Below, one piece after another: positions 24,805-32,239 of a stretch of 32,239 nucleotides of DNA. Made by a program: the position numbers and the translations under genes. Source of the stretch: Hyphomicrobiales bacterium (GTDB lineage Bacteria > Pseudomonadota > Alphaproteobacteria > Rhizobiales > Beijerinckiaceae); NCBI GenBank assembly GCA_027483505.1, contig JAIXUP010000085.1:1-32239 (forward strand), read 5' to 3'. The notes beneath the pieces were generated by a model. The model was not told the origin of the DNA. It saw only the letters and a program-made list of their open reading frames with translations, and searched no databases. How positions within the stretch are numbered: the first letter of the stretch is position 1; every line of letters begins with the position of its first letter.

Positions 24805-25268
24805 CAGCTCACGGCCTCGGGTTGAAGGCCGATCGCGGCGGTGCGCGCGCGCATCAATTCCGCCAGATCGGCCGGGAAGGGCATAAGCCGGAAACGCAGC
24901 TCCGCATCGCAGATCGGCTTGCCGTAGATGGAGATCTTCGCTTTGGTCGCGGCATAGCCCGACCCTTCGATGCTGACGGCGGCCTCGATCACGAGATCGG
25001 CGTCAGGCTCGACAAAAGTGCGGAAGCGCGCCTTGTCGACGGTCATCAGGAACGGCATCTGCGTCAGCCCGTTGAGGCCAAGGATGAGATAGCCCGAGGC
25101 CTGCGCCATGGTTTCCGTCAGCAGCACGCCCGGAACCAGCGGATGGCCGGGGAAATGTCCCTCGAACACCGGGCTATGCTTCGGCACCCTGGCTGCCGCC
25201 ACGAGCCGCTTCGCATCGGCGTCGAACAGCGTGACCTTGTCGATCATCTCGAAATATTCAAGGCGCAT
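24804..25268 (-). CDS. fabZXL: 3-hydroxyacyl-ACP dehydratase, FabZ-like (FabZXL)
   Basis: A 154-residue hot-dog fold dehydratase. The catalytic His38 is in VFEGHFPGHPLVPGVLL and Glu52 in TETMAQASGY, both at the FabZ positions. It removes water from 3-hydroxyacyl chains, here probably on AcpXL. The ATG at 25268 gives the usual length; its stop overlaps the FabF2 start. It follows acpXL after a 224-bp gap containing inverted repeats, so it may have its own promoter or be attenuated. The sequence is more divergent than a housekeeping FabZ, consistent with a specialised role. Confidence 0.9.
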   Translation of the reverse strand: MRLEYFEMIDKVTLFDADAKRLVAAARVPKHSPVFEGHFPGHPLVPGVLLTETMAQASGYLILGLNGLTQMPFLMTVDKARFRTFVEPDADLVIEAAVSIEGSGYAATKAKISIYGKPICDAELRFRLMPFPADLAELMRARTAAIGLQPEAVS

Positions 25269-25352
25269 GGGCGGAACGGCTCGGTCGGCTGGGCTGATCG
25301 GTGGCGCGTGTCCGCGCAGGGCGAAATCGTTTAGCCCAGAACCATATCGCTT

Positions 25353-25467
25353 GTCACGCTTGGGGTGACGGTGGATTGGACACGGCGCCCGGCTCCTCGG
25401 GCGGTCGCAGGACGAGGGCTTCCGCTTGCGCGCTGGACGCGTTCATCCCGCGACAGGCGCAGGATGA
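25353..25467. repeat. Inverted repeats in the acpXL-fabZ intergenic gap
   Basis: The 224-bp gap 25269-25492 contains no gene but holds two short hairpins. GTCAC (25353-25357) pairs with GTGAC (25365-25369) across 7 bases. TCATCC (25443-25448) pairs with GGATGA (25462-25467) across a 13-base loop. A 7-bp pair CTGGGCT (25289-25295) with AGCCCAG (25333-25339) is also present. No T-run follows on the minus strand, so these are not clear terminators. The second resembles short dispersed palindromic repeats of alphaproteobacterial genomes; that needs a genome-wide copy count. Confidence 0.45.
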
Positions 25468-25492
25468 GGATCGCGGTTGGGTCGCCGCGCCC

Positions 25493-25774
25493 TCAGGCGC
25501 TTTTCGCGGCCACCAGCCCGTCGATGCGGGCGCAGAGATTCTCGAGCACGAAGTACTGTTCCGCCGGGGCCTTGCCCTCGTTCACTTCCTGGGTCCACTG
25601 CTCCAGCGGCAGCTTGATGCCGAACGCCTTGTCGACGGCGAAGGCGATGTCGAGAAAGGCCAGCGAATCAATGCCGAGATCGTCGATGGCATGGCTGGCC
25701 GGCGTGATCTTCTCGCGCGGGATGTCGCAGGTTTCCGAAATGATGCCGGCAACGGTCTCGAAGGTGGATGACAT
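25493..25774 (-). CDS. acpXL: Acyl carrier protein AcpXL
   Basis: A 93-residue specialised acyl carrier protein for the very-long-chain fatty acid of lipid A in rhizobia and relatives. The 4'-phosphopantetheine attachment site is Ser37 in [20 protein letters not shown]. The stretch [18 protein letters not shown] is a signature of AcpXL and absent from housekeeping AcpP. The ATG at 25774 is the only start giving the family N-terminus ([14 protein letters not shown]). It is the first gene of the cluster. Upstream, 25775-26007 is GC-rich and must hold the promoter because acnA ends at a terminator; no clear hexamers were found. Confidence 0.95.
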   Translation of the reverse strand: MSSTFETVAGIISETCDIPREKITPASHAIDDLGIDSLAFLDIAFAVDKAFGIKLPLEQWTQEVNEGKAPAEQYFVLENLCARIDGLVAAKSA

Positions 25775-26007
25775 GGGGCGGGTTCTCCCGTCTTTCAGTG
25801 GTTCGGGGCGGCGCGGATGATGCACGGGAAGCGCGCACCGGGCGCCCGCCCCGGCGATGAGTTGGCTGTCTCCCTACACGACGAAGGGGGGTGGGGGGAA
25901 GAGGGAGCGTCGTGGCTGGATGTTGCGGCCCGGAATCTGGGCGGGAAGGCCGGGGCTTGCCCCGCCTGCCCACCTTCGGTCACCACCCTTTCAGGCGGCG
26001 TTACCAG

Positions 26008-26036
26008 AAAAAAGCCGGGCGCTCGCGTGCCCGGCT
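26008..26036 (-). terminator. Intrinsic terminator of acnA
   Basis: On the plus strand AGCCGGGC (26013-26020) pairs with GCCCGGCT (26029-26036) around an 8-base loop. On the minus strand this stem is followed by six T residues (26013-26008). It lies about 27 bases past the acnA stop codon and is correctly oriented. It separates acnA from acpXL, so the two are probably independent transcripts. Confidence 0.9.
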
Positions 26037-26062
26037 CAACTCCCGGCAAATGCCGCTTGAAC

Positions 26063-28789
26063 TCAGGCCGCGAGCTGCCTGAGCACATAGTGCAGGATGC
26101 CGCCATGCTTGACGTAGTCGATCTCGTCGAGCGTATCGATGCGGCAGATCACCGGCACCTTGGTAACCTTGCCATCGGCGGAGGTGATGGAGACCTCCAT
26201 CTTCTGCTTCGGCGTCGCCGTGGCGAGGCCGGCGATCGAGACGAGTTCGTCGCCTTTCAGGCCGAGCTTCTGCCAGCTCATGCCCTCTTCGGCGAAGACG
26301 AAGGGCACAACGCCCATGCCGACGAGGTTGGAGCGGTGGATGCGCTCGTAGGACTGCGCGATCACCGCGCGCACGCCAAGCAGCTTGGTGCCCTTGGCGG
26401 CCCAGTCGCGGCTTGAGCCGTTGCCGTATTCGACGCCGGCGAAGATCACCAGCGGCACATTCTCGGCCTGGTAGCGCATGGCCGCATCATAGATGAACAT
26501 GCGGTCGCCCGACGGATAGTGGATGGCGTTGCCGCCTTCCTTGGTCGACCCGTCCGCCTCCTTCACCGCGAAGTTCTTGATGCGGATGTTGGCGAAGGTG
26601 CCACGCATCATGATCTCGTGGTTGCCGCGCCGCGTGCCGTACTGGTTGAAGTCCTGCACGGCGACCTGACGGTCCTGCAGGTACTTGCCGGCTGGCGAAT
26701 TCACCTTGATCGAACCGGCCGGCGAGATGTGGTCGGTGGTGATCTTGTCGCCGAGCAGGGCCAGGATGCGCGCGCCTACCACGTCCGTGACCGGCTTCGG
26801 CGTCTTGGTGATGCCCTCGAAATAGGGCGGGTTCTGCACGTAGGTCGAGCTCATGTTCCACTTGTAGGTCTGCCCGCCGGCGACTTCGACCGCCTGCCAG
26901 TTGGCGTCGCCCTTGAACACGTCGGCGTATTTCGACTTGAACATCTTCTTGGTGATGGTCTTCTCGATGAAGGACTGGATCTCCTTGTTGGAGGGCCAGA
27001 TGTCCTTGAGGTAGACCGGCTTGCCGTCGGAACCGGTTCCGAGCGGCTCCTTGGACAGATCGATCTGGGTCGAGCCGGCGAGCGCATAGGCCACCACCAG
27101 AGGCGGCGAGGCGAGATAATTGGCCTGCACGTCGGGCGAGACGCGGCCTTCGAAGTTGCGGTTCCCGGACAGCACAGCCGAGGCGATGATGCCGTTGTCA
27201 TTGATCGCCTTCGAGATTTCGGCCGGCAGCGGGCCGGAATTGCCGATGCAGGTGGTGCAGCCGAAGCCGACGAGGAAGAAGCCCAGCTTGTCGAGTTCCG
27301 CCTGCAGGCCCGAGGCGTTCAGATATTCGGAGACGACCTGCGACCCTGGCGCCAGCGAGGTTTTCACCCATGGCTTGACCTTGAGGCCCCTGGCGTTGGC
27401 CTTCTGCGCGAGCAGGCCGGCGGCCATCAGCACGGCAGGGTTGGAGGTGTTGGTGCAAGACGTGATCGCGGCGATCACCACATCGCCATGGCCGATGTCG
27501 AAGTTCCTGCCCTCGACCTTGACGCGCTTGGCGATCTCGCCAGCCTTCTTGTATTCGCTGTCCATGGCCGACATGAAGCCTGCCTTGGCGTCGGACAGCG
27601 AAACGCGGCCTTCAGGCCGCTTCGGCCCGGCGAGCGATGGCACCACCGTGCCAAGCTCGAGCTCGATTGTGTCGGTGAAGACCGGGTCCGGCGAGGATTT
27701 GGTGCGGAACAGGCCCTGATGCTTGCAGTATTTCTCGACCAGCGCGACACGGTCGGCCTTGCGGCCGGTCATGTCGAGATAGGCCAGCGTTTCCTTGTCG
27801 ACCGGGAAGAAGCCGCAGGTGGCGCCATATTCCGGGCCCATGTTGGCGATGGTGGAGCGGTCCGCCAGCGTGAGATTGTCGAGGCCGGGGCCGAAGAATT
27901 CGACGAACTTTCCGACCACGCCCTTCTTGCGCAGCATCTGCGTGACTGTCAGCACCAGATCTGTGGCCGTGATGCCTTCCTTGAGCTTGCCAACCAGCCG
28001 GAAGCCAATGACCTCAGGCAGCAACATCGATTGCGGCTGACCGAGCATCGCAGCCTCCGCCTCGATGCCGCCGACGCCCCAGCCGAGCACGCCAAGGCCG
28101 TTGACCATGGTGGTGTGCGAATCGGTGCCGACCAGCGTGTCGGGATAGGCGACCTCGACCGTGACGGTCTTGCCCTTCTTGTCCTTGGTCTTCTGCTTGG
28201 CCGTCCAGACGGTCTGGGCAAGGTACTCGACGTTGACCTGATGGCAGATGCCGGTGCCGGGCGGCACGACGCGGAAGTTGTCGAAGGCGCCCTGGCCCCA
28301 TTTCAGGAAGTTGTAGCGCTCGCCATTCTGTTCGTATTCACGCTTGACGTTCTGGCCGAGCGATTGCGGCGTTCCGAAGAAGTCGACCACGACCGAGTGG
28401 TCGATCACCAGATCGACCGGCACCAGCGGGTTGATCTTCGACGGATCGCCGCCGAGCGTGGTCATGCCGTCACGCATGGCGGCGAGGTCGACCACGGCCG
28501 GAACGCCGGTGAAATCCTGCATCAGCACGCGGGCGGGCCGAAAGCCGATCTCCTTGTCGGCCTTGCCCTTGGCCTGAAGCCAATCGACGAAGCCCATGAT
28601 GTCGGCCTTGGTCACCGTGCGCCCGTCCTCGAAGCGCAGCAGGTTCTCCAGCATCACCTTCATCGAATAGGGCAGCGCCGAAATGCCGCTGAGCCCGTTC
28701 TTCTCGGCCTCGGCGAGCGAATAGATCAGGTAGGATTTGTCGCCGACCTTGAGGGTCCTGGCGCAGTTGAATGAGTCGAGAGAAGCCAT
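26063..28789 (-). CDS. acnA: Aconitate hydratase A (aconitase)
   Basis: TCA-cycle enzyme of 908 residues that interconverts citrate and isocitrate through cis-aconitate. The 4Fe-4S ligands are Cys445 (SCTNTSNP), Cys511 and Cys514 ([12 protein letters not shown]), matching the AcnA/IRP family. The active-site [10 protein letters not shown] block is present near the C-terminus, as is the [20 protein letters not shown] stretch. The ATG at 28789 has AAGGA about 10 bases upstream; a GTG nine bases earlier is less likely. It is monocistronic by context, with its own terminator. Divergent from ccmA. Confidence 0.97.
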   Translation of the reverse strand: MASLDSFNCARTLKVGDKSYLIYSLAEAEKNGLSGISALPYSMKVMLENLLRFEDGRTVTKADIMGFVDWLQAKGKADKEIGFRPARVLMQDFTGVPAVVDLAAMRDGMTTLGGDPSKINPLVPVDLVIDHSVVVDFFGTPQSLGQNVKREYEQNGERYNFLKWGQGAFDNFRVVPPGTGICHQVNVEYLAQTVWTAKQKTKDKKGKTVTVEVAYPDTLVGTDSHTTMVNGLGVLGWGVGGIEAEAAMLGQPQSMLLPEVIGFRLVGKLKEGITATDLVLTVTQMLRKKGVVGKFVEFFGPGLDNLTLADRSTIANMGPEYGATCGFFPVDKETLAYLDMTGRKADRVALVEKYCKHQGLFRTKSSPDPVFTDTIELELGTVVPSLAGPKRPEGRVSLSDAKAGFMSAMDSEYKKAGEIAKRVKVEGRNFDIGHGDVVIAAITSCTNTSNPAVLMAAGLLAQKANARGLKVKPWVKTSLAPGSQVVSEYLNASGLQAELDKLGFFLVGFGCTTCIGNSGPLPAEISKAINDNGIIASAVLSGNRNFEGRVSPDVQANYLASPPLVVAYALAGSTQIDLSKEPLGTGSDGKPVYLKDIWPSNKEIQSFIEKTITKKMFKSKYADVFKGDANWQAVEVAGGQTYKWNMSSTYVQNPPYFEGITKTPKPVTDVVGARILALLGDKITTDHISPAGSIKVNSPAGKYLQDRQVAVQDFNQYGTRRGNHEIMMRGTFANIRIKNFAVKEADGSTKEGGNAIHYPSGDRMFIYDAAMRYQAENVPLVIFAGVEYGNGSSRDWAAKGTKLLGVRAVIAQSYERIHRSNLVGMGVVPFVFAEEGMSWQKLGLKGDELVSIAGLATATPKQKMEVSITSADGKVTKVPVICRIDTLDEIDYVKHGGILHYVLRQLAA

Positions 28790-28815
28790 GGGGCTCACAT
28801 CCTTCGGGGCAAACG

Positions 28816-28863
28816 GTCACAGGGCAGGCCTGACGCATCAGACCGGTTCTGAAGGCCTGTGAC
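28816..28863. repeat. Inverted repeat in the acnA 5' untranslated region
   Basis: GTCACAGGGCAGGCCT (28816-28831) pairs with AGGCCTGTGAC (28853-28863) if five bases bulge out of the first arm. The stem could form in the acnA transcript just before the ribosome-binding site. This might influence translation, but no riboswitch or protein site is recognised. Confidence 0.45.
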
Positions 28864-28979
28864 AAGAGCATCAGGGCGGCCGGAGGGCCAGCCATGGTGC
28901 ATGCCACAGCATCACGATGCGCGCCGCCCCGGGAGTGCCCGGGCCCCGCGCCTGTCAGCGCGCGGCGAAGCCAAGCGCT

Positions 28980-29028
28980 CTATAGAAGAATTCAAATCGT
29001 TACGCTATTGGGTCATCAGTCTAAAATG
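28980..29028. promoter_or_regulatory. AT-rich divergent promoter region between acnA and ccmA
   Basis: An AT-rich patch stands out between GC-rich flanks. On the plus strand TAAAAT (29022-29027) could be a -10 box for ccmA. On the minus strand TATAGA (about 28980-28985) could be a -10 box for acnA, with a leader of about 180 nt. Neither has a convincing -35 at the right distance. Location and composition make this the likely promoter region; the exact sites are uncertain. Confidence 0.4.
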
Positions 29029-29070
29029 CGGGTGTCCGGCGGTGAAGGCTGCTGTCTCCGCCAGAGCCGG

Positions 29071-29742
29071 ATGATCTCGACCTTGCCTGATCCCTGCATC
29101 CTGACCGCGCGCGATCTGGCGTGCCGCCGCAACGAGCGCAGCCTGTTTACGGGGCTCTCCTTCGCGGTGTCCGGCGGGAGCGGGCTGGCGCTGACCGGCC
29201 CGAACGGGGTCGGCAAGACCTCGTTGCTGCGCGTCCTGGCGGGCCTTCTCCGGGCAGAGGCCGGGACGGTCAGCATCGCGCCGGCCCTGCCTGATCTCGA
29301 TCTGCCGCAGCGCAGCGTTTTCGTGTCCAGCCGCGACCCGCTGAAGGGCGCGTTGACGGTGCGCGAACTGCTCGCCGGCTGGCAGGCCATCGTGTTTGCG
29401 GGCGAGGGAGGCAGCGTCGATGGCGCGCTGCAGGCCTTCGACCTTGCCGCCCTCGCCGGTGTGCCCTGCGCCTACCTGTCCTCCGGCCAGCGCCGCCGCG
29501 TGTCGCTGGCGCGGCTGAAGCTTTCCTCCAGCGCCAACCGCCCCGTCTGGCTGCTCGACGAACCGACGAACGCGCTCGACGCCGCCGCCCGCTCCCGCCT
29601 TGCCGCAGTCGTCGGCGACCACCTCGCCGCCGGCGGCATGGTCGTGGCCGCCACGCATGATCCGCTCGGCTGGCCTGATCTGGCCGCGCTGGATCTTGGC
29701 GCGCATGTGGCGGGCCGGCAGGCGAAGGCGGCCCTGGCATGA
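29071..29742 (+). CDS. ccmA: Heme exporter ATP-binding protein CcmA
   Basis: A 223-residue ABC ATPase of cytochrome c maturation system I. Walker A is GPNGVGKT (residues 43-50), the signature is LSSGQRRRVSLARL (from 136) and Walker B is VWLLDEPTNALD (159-170). With CcmB, CcmC and CcmD it drives release of heme-loaded CcmE at the inner membrane. The start at 29071 gives the normal length; its ribosome-binding site is weak (GAGCCGG). The longer frame upstream covers the promoter patch and has no homology. Its stop overlaps the ccmB start (ATGA). Confidence 0.94.
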   Translation: MISTLPDPCILTARDLACRRNERSLFTGLSFAVSGGSGLALTGPNGVGKTSLLRVLAGLLRAEAGTVSIAPALPDLDLPQRSVFVSSRDPLKGALTVRELLAGWQAIVFAGEGGSVDGALQAFDLAALAGVPCAYLSSGQRRRVSLARLKLSSSANRPVWLLDEPTNALDAAARSRLAAVVGDHLAAGGMVVAATHDPLGWPDLAALDLGAHVAGRQAKAALA

Positions 29743-30404
29743 GCGGCTTTCTGGCGCTTGTCCGGCGCGACCTCGCGCTCAGCCTGCGCATCGGCGGCGG
29801 GGCATCGTTCGCGCTCGTCTTCTTCCTGATGATCGTGACGCTGACCCCCTTCGCCATCGGCCCCGATCTCAACCTGCTGTCGCGGATCGCACCGGCGATT
29901 CTCTGGATCGGCGCGGTGCTCGCCACCTTGATCGGCCTGGACCGCCTGTTCCAGGCCGATGCGGAGGACGGCACGCTGGACCTTCTGAAGGCGGGCCGGC
30001 TGCCTCTCGAAGGCGTCGTCCTCGCCAAATGCCTCGCCCACTGGCTGACCACCGGCCTGCCGCTGGCGCTGGCCGCTCCGCTCTTCGGGCTGCTGCTCGC
30101 CATGGAGCCCGCCGGCATGGCGGCGGCGGCGCTGAGCCTGCTCGTCGGCACGCCGGCGCTGACCTTCATCGGCGCGGTTGGCGCGGCCCTCACCGCAGGC
30201 ATCAGACGCGGCGGCGTGCTGATCGCCATCATGGCCCTGCCGCTGATGATTCCGGTGCTGATCTTCGGCGTCGCCGCCTGCAACGCAGCAGTGGGCGGCA
30301 CGATCCCGTTTGCCACCCCGCTCGCGATCCTGGGCGCGCTCACCCTGATCTTCGCCGTCATCGGCGTGATCGGCTCGGCGGCCGGCCTGCGTCAGGTCGA
30401 CTGA
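29739..30404 (+). CDS. ccmB: Heme exporter membrane protein CcmB
   Basis: A 221-residue integral membrane partner of CcmA with six hydrophobic segments. The N-terminal RRDLALSLRIGGGASFALVF and the LWIGAVLATLIGLDRLFQAD and EDGTLDLL regions are CcmB signatures. Translationally coupled to ccmA by a 4-base overlap. A 79-bp gap follows before ccmC, with no obvious promoter. Confidence 0.95.
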   Translation: MSGFLALVRRDLALSLRIGGGASFALVFFLMIVTLTPFAIGPDLNLLSRIAPAILWIGAVLATLIGLDRLFQADAEDGTLDLLKAGRLPLEGVVLAKCLAHWLTTGLPLALAAPLFGLLLAMEPAGMAAAALSLLVGTPALTFIGAVGAALTAGIRRGGVLIAIMALPLMIPVLIFGVAACNAAVGGTIPFATPLAILGALTLIFAVIGVIGSAAGLRQVD

Positions 30405-30483
30405 GCCTGCTGCAAAAGCGCGCACGCATTGCGCAAGCGGCCATGTCCGCGTAAATCTGCGATGGGGAAACACAAAACACGCC

Positions 30484-31257
30484 ATGACCATCATCAACCA
30501 GCTCGCCAATCCGACGCGCTTCATGTCGCTGTCGGGCAAGCTCCTTCCCTGGATTGCCGGGCTGAGCGCCATGTGCTTCGCCATCGGCTTCTACGGCGCC
30601 TGGTTCAGCGCCCCTGCCGACTACCAGCAGGGCGAGACCATCCGCATCATGTACATCCATGTGCCGGCAGCCTGGCTGGCGATGTTCTTCTACACCCTGA
30701 TGACCGCATCCGCGATCGGGGCGCTGGTCTGGCGGCACCCTCTGGCCGAGGTGGCGCAGAAGGCTGCGGCCCCCATCGGCGCGTCCTTCGCGCTGATCTG
30801 CCTGATCACCGGCGCGCTCTGGGGTCGCCCGATGTGGGGCACATACTGGGTCTGGGACGCGCGGCTGACCTCGATGCTGGTGCTGCTCCTGATCTATCTC
30901 GCGATCATGGCGCTGTGGCGCACCATCGACGAGCCGACGCAAGCCGGGCGCGCCGTGTCGATCCTGACACTGGTCGGTTTCGTTAACATCCCGATCATCA
31001 AGTTCTCGGTCGACTGGTGGAACACGCTGCACCAGCCGGCCTCGGTGTTCCGCATGGATGGTCCGACAATCCACCCCTCGATGCTCTGGCCGCTGCTGAT
31101 CTGCGCCGTCGCGTTTTCATTGTTCTCGATTTGCCTGCATCTGATCGGCATGCGCACCGAAATCATGCGCAGGCGCGTGCGCACGCTGACGATCCTGGCT
31201 GCGGATCAGGCCGACCGGACGATTCCGGCTGGAGCCATGCGGAGTGCCGCCGAATGA
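30484..31257 (+). CDS. ccmC: Cytochrome c maturation protein CcmC (heme handling)
   Basis: A 257-residue membrane protein of the heme-handling family with about six helices. The tryptophan-rich WWD motif is PMWGTYWVWDARLTS, and conserved histidines lie in MYIHVPAAW and NTLHQPAS on either side. CcmC binds heme in the periplasmic loop and loads it on CcmE. Its stop overlaps ccmD by the ATGA pattern. The C-terminal tail is longer than in E. coli and Arg-rich. Confidence 0.96.
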   Translation: MTIINQLANPTRFMSLSGKLLPWIAGLSAMCFAIGFYGAWFSAPADYQQGETIRIMYIHVPAAWLAMFFYTLMTASAIGALVWRHPLAEVAQKAAAPIGASFALICLITGALWGRPMWGTYWVWDARLTSMLVLLLIYLAIMALWRTIDEPTQAGRAVSILTLVGFVNIPIIKFSVDWWNTLHQPASVFRMDGPTIHPSMLWPLLICAVAFSLFSICLHLIGMRTEIMRRRVRTLTILAADQADRTIPAGAMRSAAE

Positions 31258-31415
31258 TCGATCTCGGACCGCACACCGCCTTCATCCTCGGCTCCTATCT
31301 GGCCTGCGCCGCAATCATCGTCTCATTGACGGCCTGGATCGTCCTCGACAACCGCGCCCGCAAACGCGAACTGGCCGCGCTCGATGCCCGGCGCGGCCCG
31401 GACGCCGCGCGATGA
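31254..31415 (+). CDS. ccmD: Heme exporter protein CcmD
   Basis: A 53-residue single-helix membrane protein. GPHTAFILGSYLACAAIIVS followed by a basic cytoplasmic end (NRARKRELAAL) is the normal CcmD form. It helps release holo-CcmE from CcmABC. The small size means it is easily missed; the ATG at 31254 overlaps the ccmC stop and its own stop overlaps the ccmG start, which supports it strongly. Confidence 0.93.
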   Translation: MIDLGPHTAFILGSYLACAAIIVSLTAWIVLDNRARKRELAALDARRGPDAAR

Positions 31416-32014
31416 GCGAAGCACAGGTCGCCGGCAAGCCGCGCCGCAACTGGCTGTTCCTCGCCCCGCTGGTCTTTTTCGGGCTCCTCGCCACCTTGTT
31501 CCTGTTCCGGCTGTTTGCCGGCGATGCATCGCGCGTTCCCTCCGCGCTGATCGGCAAGCCCGCGCCTGAAGTCGCCTTGCCGTCGCTTGAAGGGCTCGTG
31601 CGCAATGGCGCGCCCGTGCCAGGCATCGCGCCGGCTGATCTTCGCGACGGCCGCGTCACGATTCTGAATGTCTTTGCCTCATGGTGCGCGCCTTGCCGGG
31701 TCGAGCACCCGTTGCTGGTCGAGATGAGCGGCAGCGAGGCCGTGCGCGCCGGGCGCATCCAGGTCCTTGGGCTCAACTACAAGGATGAACCGGAGAATGC
31801 GCGCCGCTTCCTCGGCGCGCTTGGCAATCCCTACGCGGCGGTCGGCACGGACAGGAATGGCCGCAGCGCCATCGAGTGGGGCGTCTATGGCGTCCCCGAG
31901 ACCTTTCTGGTCGGAAAGGACGGCACCATCCTGAGAAAGCATATCGGTCAGCTCACCGAAGACAGTGCCCGCGCCCTGCTGGCCGAAGCGGTTGCGGCGG
32001 CCCGCGCCCCGTAA
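31412..32014 (+). CDS. ccmG: Thiol:disulfide interchange protein CcmG (DsbE)
   Basis: A 200-residue membrane-anchored periplasmic thioredoxin-like protein that reduces the apocytochrome CxxCH thiols. One N-terminal helix (about residues 14-34) is followed by the thioredoxin fold with ASWCAPCRVEHPLL (Cys92, Cys95) and the cis-proline segment YGVPETFLV. The ATG at 31412 overlaps the ccmD stop. ccmE, ccmF and ccmH are not in the window and must lie elsewhere. Confidence 0.95.
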   Translation: MSEAQVAGKPRRNWLFLAPLVFFGLLATLFLFRLFAGDASRVPSALIGKPAPEVALPSLEGLVRNGAPVPGIAPADLRDGRVTILNVFASWCAPCRVEHPLLVEMSGSEAVRAGRIQVLGLNYKDEPENARRFLGALGNPYAAVGTDRNGRSAIEWGVYGVPETFLVGKDGTILRKHIGQLTEDSARALLAEAVAAARAP

Positions 32015-32153
32015 CGATCTGACCAAGCGTCTCCGGATGTCGTGATGTCCGGCACGGGACGCAGGGATCGGCCGCCTCCTCCACGCTTGACAGCGGCTCG
32101 CCCGCAACCGCACTCTTTGCCGGCGCGGTGATGGTAGAGGGAGGGGCGAGGTC

Positions 32154-32239
32154 ATGACGAACCTGACGCGACGCGGACTGGTCAAGTCGGGACTCGGGCT
32201 TCTGGCCGCCTGCGGGCTGACCTCCGGCGTCGAGGCCCA
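32154..32239 (+). CDS. Start of a protein with a Tat-like signal peptide (partial)
   Basis: Only 28 codons are visible before the window ends. The N-terminus MTNLTRRGLVKSGLGLLAAC has a twin-arginine motif (TRRGLVKSG) followed by a hydrophobic stretch, so export by the Tat pathway is likely. GAGGGAGGGGCGAGG gives a strong ribosome-binding region just upstream. A TTGACA at 32087-32092 may be the -35 of its promoter in the 139-bp gap after ccmG, though no clear -10 follows. The product cannot be named. Confidence 0.7.
   Translation, partial: MTNLTRRGLVKSGLGLLAACGLTSGVEA

Noticed and set aside
26519..28774. Plus-strand reading frame of 751 codons antisense to acnA
   Set aside because: Arises from the high GC content and third-position bias of acnA on the other strand. 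The predicted protein is rich in Arg, His, Asp and Val with no family resemblance, whereas acnA has all its catalytic motifs.
28894..29070. Extended N-terminus for ccmA
   Set aside because: Covers the AT-rich divergent promoter region and gives Cys/Arg-rich sequence unlike CcmA; the start at 29071 fits family length.
1..32239. Search by eye for CRISPR arrays, tRNA genes, insertion sequences, phage genes and toxin-antitoxin pairs
   Set aside because: No regularly spaced repeats, tRNA cloverleaf, transposase, integrase or terminal inverted repeats were recognised. Base composition looks even, apart from local AT-rich promoter patches.

Overview
The window is a piece of chromosome from a GC-rich alphaproteobacterium, most likely a member of the Hyphomicrobiales (Rhizobiales). 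Four things point there: the 5' end of a 16S rRNA gene with an alphaproteobacterial-type rrn promoter; an F1-ATPase inhibitor zeta subunit (DUF1476), a family typical of alphaproteobacteria; an acpXL/lpxXL cluster, which marks lipid A carrying a very-long-chain fatty acid; and an IalB-family protein. Nearly all of the window is densely packed, ordinary chromosomal coding sequence. I see no insertion sequence, prophage, CRISPR array, tRNA or plasmid feature. Genus cannot be settled from the sequence alone.

Layout. Positions 1-545 hold the start of a minus-strand rRNA operon: 16S 5' end, leader with boxA, promoter, and an A-tract upstream element. Next come an M23 peptidase and an AEC transporter (804-3844), then divergent gluQ and an AlkA-type glycosylase (3835-5380). 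A HpcH/HpaI aldolase and the zeta subunit lie on the minus strand (5394-6633). A purC - lipoprotein - purS - purQ run follows (7001-9418). From 9432 to 18691 there is a mixed housekeeping stretch: an SDR, a DUF1232 protein, an ECF sigma factor, an IalB-like protein, rlmN, a small membrane protein, lysE and ggt, and a lemA plus two-TPM-protein group.

From 25774 down to 18714 (minus strand) lies the most interesting unit: acpXL, fabZ, fabF2, fabF1, a FabG-like SDR, an MDR oxidoreductase, lpxXL, and a DUF1223 protein. Together these supply a dedicated acyl carrier, a condensing pair, a ketoreductase, a dehydratase, a possible enoyl reductase and the acyltransferase. That is a nearly self-contained elongation cycle for the long acyl chain of lipid A. 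FabF2 has lost the catalytic cysteine and one histidine, so the condensing enzyme may be a KS/chain-length-factor-like pair. The MDR protein has lost the catalytic zinc ligands but kept the structural zinc cysteines, which fits an enoyl reductase better than an alcohol dehydrogenase.

Aconitase acnA (minus strand) precedes this cluster and is separated from it by a clear intrinsic terminator. Divergent from acnA is a cytochrome c maturation operon, ccmABCDG (29071-32014), with overlapping start and stop codons at most junctions. The window ends in the first codons of a protein with a Tat-like signal. All calls rest on reading motifs by eye; no database search was run.
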